A DNA stretch of 64,000 nucleotides from CAXBCP01 sp963974055 (GTDB lineage: Bacteria > Pseudomonadota > Alphaproteobacteria > MPNO01 > UBA830), in assembly GCA_963974055.1 (NCBI GenBank), contig CAXBCP010000008.1, positions 1 to 64,000 on the forward strand. The letters are read 5' to 3'. Under the pieces are notes generated by a model. The model saw only the letters and a program-made list of their open reading frames with translations. It was not told the DNA's origin and searched no databases. The translations under genes were made by a program, and so were the position numbers. Below are positions 60,939 to 64,000 of the stretch, in pieces; positions within the stretch are counted from its first letter, which is position 1, and each line of letters opens with the position of its first letter.

Positions 60939-61910
60939 TTGGCTGACGTTCAGACCGATTTGTATGCCGTCCTCGGTGTCGCCCGCGACGCGACGCCGGA
61001 GGTCATCCGCAAGGCCTATCGCGCGCTTGCGAAAAAGAACCATCCCGATCTCAACCCGGGCGATGCGGCGGCGGAAGAGACATTCAAGAATATCCAGCGC
61101 GCCAACGATATCCTGTCGGACCCGGAAAAGCGCAGACAATACGATGCCGGCGAGATCGATGCCGAGGGCAACGAGACGCCGCGGCACTATTACCGCCAAC
61201 AGGCATCGGCCGGCGGCGAGCAGCCCTACCATTCCTCGGCGGGATACGAAGATATCGGCGATATCTTCGCCGATCTTTTCCGCGAGCAGAACGCGCGCGG
61301 CGGCGCAGGCGCAGGTCGGGGACGCGGCGGCAACTTCCGTACCCGCGGCGCCGATATGCGCTACACGATGGAGGTGTCGTTCCTCGAGGCCGTGAACGGC
61401 GCCAAGCGCCGCGTGACCATGCCGGACGGCAAATCGCTCGATATCACGATCCCGGCAGGCCAGCGCGACGGACAGGTATTGCGGTTGCGGGGTAAGGGCG
61501 CCGCCGGTATCGGCGGCGGCGAGGCGGGCGACGCCTATGTCGAGATCCACGTCGCCGCGCACCCGCTGTTCGAACGCCGCGGCGACGATATCCACATCGA
61601 CCTGCCGATCTCCCTGAACGAGGCGGTGCTCGGCGCAAAGGTAAAAGTGCCGACGGCGACCGGAACCGTTGCGATGACGATTCCGGCGGGTGCCAATACC
61701 GGCACGACGCTCCGGCTTCGCGGCAAGGGAATGCCCGCGGGGCCGGCCGGCGGCGGAAATGCCGGTCGGGCCGGCGACCAGATCGTGACGCTTGCGGTCG
61801 TCCTGCCGGACGCGCCCGACGACGAGCTGAAATCCTTTCTGACCGAGTGGGCGGAACGCCACCCTTACGATCCCCGTGCCGGGAAGCCCGGAATGGAGAG
61901 CGCGACATGA
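60939..61910 (+). CDS. cbpA: J-domain co-chaperone CbpA
   Basis: A 323-residue DnaJ-family protein. J domain at 1-75 with HPD at 35-37 (AKKNHPDLNPGD). A Gly/Arg-rich linker (about 115-130) leads to the two C-terminal substrate-binding beta domains (MEVSFLEAVNGAKRRVTMPDGKSLDITIPAG and INLPISLNEAVLGAKVKVPTATG-like IDLPISLNEAVLGAKVKVPTATGTVAMTIPAG). It lacks the CxxCxGxG zinc finger, which makes it a CbpA or class B type. It would stimulate DnaK. Starts with TTG at 60939 with AGGAG 6 bases upstream. The stop overlaps cbpM (ATGA). Confidence 0.93.
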   Translation: MADVQTDLYAVLGVARDATPEVIRKAYRALAKKNHPDLNPGDAAAEETFKNIQRANDILSDPEKRRQYDAGEIDAEGNETPRHYYRQQASAGGEQPYHSSAGYEDIGDIFADLFREQNARGGAGAGRGRGGNFRTRGADMRYTMEVSFLEAVNGAKRRVTMPDGKSLDITIPAGQRDGQVLRLRGKGAAGIGGGEAGDAYVEIHVAAHPLFERRGDDIHIDLPISLNEAVLGAKVKVPTATGTVAMTIPAGANTGTTLRLRGKGMPAGPAGGGNAGRAGDQIVTLAVVLPDAPDDELKSFLTEWAERHPYDPRAGKPGMESAT

Positions 61911-62233
61911 TCGACGAAACGGAAGTCCTGAAGCAGTTTGTCGACATCGAGCGAGAGACCCTTTATCTGTGGGTCGAACGTGGCTGGGTCACGCCCGAAC
62001 AGAGCGGGCGCGGCTTCCGGTTCCGGGAAATCGACGTCGCGCGGGTGCGGCTGATCCGCGAATTCCGCACCGAACTGGAGCTCGACGCGGATTCCCTTGA
62101 TGTCATTCTGCCCCTGCTCGATCAGGTCCACGGCCTGCGCGATCAGGTCCGCCGTCTCGCCGAGGCGGTGGAGCGCGAACCGGCCGATGTCCGGGCGCGT
62201 ATCGCGAGCGCGCTGCGGGACCCGGCTGACTGA
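61907..62233 (+). CDS. cbpM: Chaperone modulator CbpM
   Basis: A 108-residue MerR-like helical protein. The start (EVLKQFVDIERETLYLWVERGWVTPEQSG) and FRFREIDVARVRLIREFRTELELDADSLDVILPLLDQVHGLRDQV match CbpM, the specific inhibitor of CbpA. Its ATG overlaps the cbpA stop by four bases, the usual arrangement of this pair. Confidence 0.92.
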   Translation: MIDETEVLKQFVDIERETLYLWVERGWVTPEQSGRGFRFREIDVARVRLIREFRTELELDADSLDVILPLLDQVHGLRDQVRRLAEAVEREPADVRARIASALRDPAD

Positions 62234-62272
62234 AAACCGGCACTCGATCCGGACAGGAAGGAAAAAAAACCA

Positions 62273-63016
62273 ATGGAAAACCTTGCAATGCTCGCGGCCA
62301 GTCCGGAGGCATGGGCGGCGCTTGCGACGCTGATCGTGCTCGAGGTCGTGCTCGGCATCGACAATCTGATTTTCATCTCGATCCTGACCAACCGGCTGCC
62401 GGAAGCGGACCGGCCGCGCGCGCGTCTTGTCGGTATCAGCGGCGCGCTGATCCTTCGGCTGGCGCTGCTGAGCCTGATCTTCGTGATCGTCGGTCTGACC
62501 GCGCCGGTCTTTACGGTGTTCGACCAGGCATTTTCCTGGCGCGACCTCATCCTGATCGCCGGCGGGCTGTTTCTGGTATGGAAGGCGACGTCGGAAATAC
62601 ATCACAACGTCGATCCCGAAGACTCCGCGGCAAAGGGACCGGTCTCGGCATCCGGTTTCGCCATGGTGATCGGTCAGATCCTGCTGCTCGACCTTGTGTT
62701 TTCCATGGACAGTATCCTGACCGCCGTCGGCATGACCCCGCATCTGCCGATCATGGTGATTGCGGTCGTCGTCTCGGTCGGGCTGATGATGTTTGCGGCG
62801 AAGCCGCTTGCCGAGTTCATTCAGGCGAACCCGACCGTTGTCATGCTGGCGCTGGGATTCCTGCTGATGATCGGGATGGTGCTGATCGCCGACGGTTTCG
62901 GCGCCCATGTGCCCAAGGGCTATATTTATGCCGCGATGTCGTTCTCCGCCCTGGTCGAGGCCCTCAACATGATGGCCCGGCGGGGACGCCGCCGCGCGGC
63001 CGGCAAGACTCCGTAG
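62273..63016 (+). CDS. TerC family integral membrane protein
   Basis: A 247-residue protein with seven to eight transmembrane helices. The acidic membrane motifs typical of TerC are visible: VLGIDNLIFISILTNRLP in helix 1-2 and VFSMDSILTAVGM in the second half. The short, DUF475-like YgdQ/YoaE branch lacks the CBS and CorC domains. Members of TerC export Mn2+ or assist metalation of secreted enzymes. Begins 39 bases after cbpM and may share its transcript. AAGGAAAA precedes the ATG. Confidence 0.92.
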   Translation: MENLAMLAASPEAWAALATLIVLEVVLGIDNLIFISILTNRLPEADRPRARLVGISGALILRLALLSLIFVIVGLTAPVFTVFDQAFSWRDLILIAGGLFLVWKATSEIHHNVDPEDSAAKGPVSASGFAMVIGQILLLDLVFSMDSILTAVGMTPHLPIMVIAVVVSVGLMMFAAKPLAEFIQANPTVVMLALGFLLMIGMVLIADGFGAHVPKGYIYAAMSFSALVEALNMMARRGRRRAAGKTP

Positions 63017-63084
63017 TCAGGCCGGATCCCTGCGGACCGGTAACGGGGCGTTGCGCGTCCGCTACCAGGCGTCAGCGACGAAAA

Positions 63085-63112
63085 GGCCCCGCTTCTGGGG
63101 GGAAGCGGGGCC
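63085..63112 (-). terminator. Possible intrinsic terminator, minus orientation
   Basis: A 10-bp stem GGCCCCGCTT / AAGCGGGGCC with an 8-base G-rich loop and TTTTCG next to it on the minus strand. It is 445 bases downstream of the HpnG-like gene. In the plus direction there is no T tract, so it is a weaker signal after terC. Confidence 0.5.
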
Positions 63113-63187
63113 CCGGGGATGCGAGACGCAATGCAATCTCGCGCCCGGATCGAATCCGGGCCAGGTTGGCATAGAGCAGATCGTTGG

Positions 63188-63211
63188 TTGTCTGCAGTAA
63201 TTGTCTGCAGT
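63188..63211. repeat. 11-bp direct repeat
   Basis: TTGTCTGCAGT occurs twice, separated by two bases. CTGCAG in each is palindromic. It may be part of a binding site or a stem of a non-coding RNA. Confidence 0.6.
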
Positions 63212-63555
63212 GTGACCGTTCGGCCTTGAGCGCCTTGGGGGGACTAACCCGGCCTGACGGTCGCCTGGTGGCTGTAGGGCGGTTCCATGGTTTTACGCAC
63301 CCTCCCTTTTGTTCGATCGGATCGATCGACTTGCGAGCCGGCGAATTGCGCGCCGGTATGCGGTCTGGCGTTCCCGAAGGCGCGTCATGCCGCCAGTGGA
63401 ATTATGGGGTCGTTTCGCCGGCAAGATCAAATCACTTTGCCGCGATAGAACAACTCTAAATATCGCGCAATGTCCGGAAACGACGTTTCGAAACGTGACG
63501 GGCCGGAGATTCGGGTGGGCACGAGAATCAGACGGGCGGAGTCCCCGGCGGCTTC

Positions 63556-64000
63556 TCAGATGGCGCCGAACATCGGCGCCGTGGCGGCGGCGCTTCGTTC
63601 GAGCGCCCGTTTCGCCTTTCCGCTGGCAATGCCGAGGCCGACGAGGCCGGGAATATCCTGCGGCCGCCGGCACAGTGCGCGCAGAACGGCGGTTATCCGG
63701 GGCGTGCCGTCGGGACCGAGACCGGCCAGCGCGGCGGGCGGTAGCGAGGTGTCGGCGGTATCGACGATCGCGCGCAGCGCCATGAAGGGGATGCCGGCAC
63801 CGATTGCGGCGCGGGCGACCGCCGAGCTTTCCATGTCGACGGCAGCGGCGTTCAGATTGCTGTACAGGCCGTGCTTGGCTGCCGCGCCGGTTGCCGGCAC
63901 CGCCACCGAGGCGAGCATCGCCTCTTCGATCAGGACGTTTCCGAGCAGGCGGGATTTCAGGCGGCGCTGCCATTCGCGGTTGGTGAACAGCATCTCGCCG
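63556..64000 (-). CDS. hpnG: Hopanoid-associated phosphorylase (HpnG-like), partial
   Basis: The C-terminal 148 residues of a nucleoside-phosphorylase-fold protein; the N-terminal part lies beyond the window's right edge. AAAVDMESSAVARAAIGAGIPFMALRAIVDTADTSLPPAALAGLGPDGTPRITAVLRALCRRPQDIP matches HpnG, which releases adenine from adenosylhopane on the way to ribosylhopane. It also resembles MTA/SAH nucleosidases, with the DMES segment binding the ribose. The bare GxNxxAAAVDMES signature and the following LPPAAL loop favour HpnG. Its presence suggests that the organism makes extended hopanoids. Confidence 0.83.
   Translation of the reverse strand, partial: GEMLFTNREWQRRLKSRLLGNVLIEEAMLASVAVPATGAAAKHGLYSNLNAAAVDMESSAVARAAIGAGIPFMALRAIVDTADTSLPPAALAGLGPDGTPRITAVLRALCRRPQDIPGLVGLGIASGKAKRALERSAAATAPMFGAI

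Larger units (their letters stand above)
63017..63555. other. Long intergenic region without a supported gene
   Basis: 539 bases between terC and the HpnG-like stop. It holds a 10-bp GC hairpin (63085-63112, GGCCCCGCTT / AAGCGGGGCC) with TTTTCG following on the minus strand; a CCCGGA / TCCGGG hairpin near 63146-63162; an 11-bp direct repeat TTGTCTGCAGT (63188-63198 and 63201-63211); and a long CCGT..GGCC / GGCC..ACGG hairpin near 63216-63260. No coding frame is convincing. A minus-strand non-coding RNA ending at the hairpin is possible. Confidence 0.4.

Noticed and set aside
63120..63320. 6S RNA, tmRNA or tRNA-like gene
   Set aside because: The CCCGGATCGAATCCGGG segment resembles a T-arm but lacks the TTC loop start, and no matching acceptor or D-arm is present. 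No 6S or tmRNA core was recognised.

Overview
The window looks like the chromosome of a high-GC alphaproteobacterium, probably a Rhodospirillales-type environmental or marine lineage. This is inferred from the gene content: many family III CoA-transferase, PhyH, LLM, FAH and CoxL-type catabolic genes, a hopanoid-type phosphorylase, phosphonate synthesis genes and PEP-CTERM proteins. No rRNA, tRNA, CRISPR array, IS element or phage module was recognised. Genes are dense, often overlap by 1-4 bases, and several start at TTG.

Layout. 1-16 kb: small-molecule catabolism and transport (PhyH dioxygenase, two orphan molybdenum hydroxylase large subunits, CoA-transferase, two MFS carriers, a TctC-type binding protein, a DMT carrier), plus a PEP-CTERM protein, OsmC and DUF3095. 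16-17.2 kb: dienelactone hydrolase, a small downstream gene and a degenerate receiver protein. 17.5-32.9 kb: a coherent surface and secretion island. It has a LuxO-like sigma-54 activator, a 1961-residue RTX protein with a FecR-like N-terminus, a hybrid kinase with a fused HPt domain, a complete type I secretion apparatus (TolC, ABC, HlyD) and a small membrane protein with a long structured 3' region. 33-43.5 kb: GNAT, epimerase, DapA-like, four-rhodanese, LLM and FAH genes, a second PEP-CTERM-like protein, and an operon of HTH-methyltransferase, MetF-like and MetE-like genes. 45-57.4 kb: a dispersed 2-aminoethylphosphonate set (PhnW, phosphonopyruvate decarboxylase, PEP mutase fused to a nucleotidyltransferase, a separate nucleotidyltransferase) mixed with an MCP-globin fusion, MFS, acyl-CoA ligase, GST, TlpA-like and MlaC-like genes. 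57.6-64 kb: BON protein, NSS transporter, ZntB/CorA, CbpA-CbpM, TerC and a partial HpnG-like phosphorylase.

Main discovery. Three exact sigma-54 promoters (TGGCACG-N4-TTGCA) and one near-exact one lie, correctly oriented, in front of the RTX-kinase operon, the degenerate receiver gene, the small membrane protein and a PEP-CTERM gene 12 kb away. The LuxO-like activator lies within this set, and a perfect 21-bp inverted repeat sits between it and the RTX promoter. I infer one phosphorelay (hybrid kinase, its HPt, then the LuxO-like activator and sigma-54) that controls the cell surface through a secreted RTX protein and an exosortase substrate, resembling LuxQ-LuxU-LuxO logic but with different outputs.

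Other points of note are an MCP signalling domain with a C-terminal globin, an SD-sequestering terminator-like hairpin directly before a start codon, a PEP mutase fused to a nucleotidyltransferase with an altered nucleotide loop, and a dispersed intergenic repeat that supplies a stop codon.
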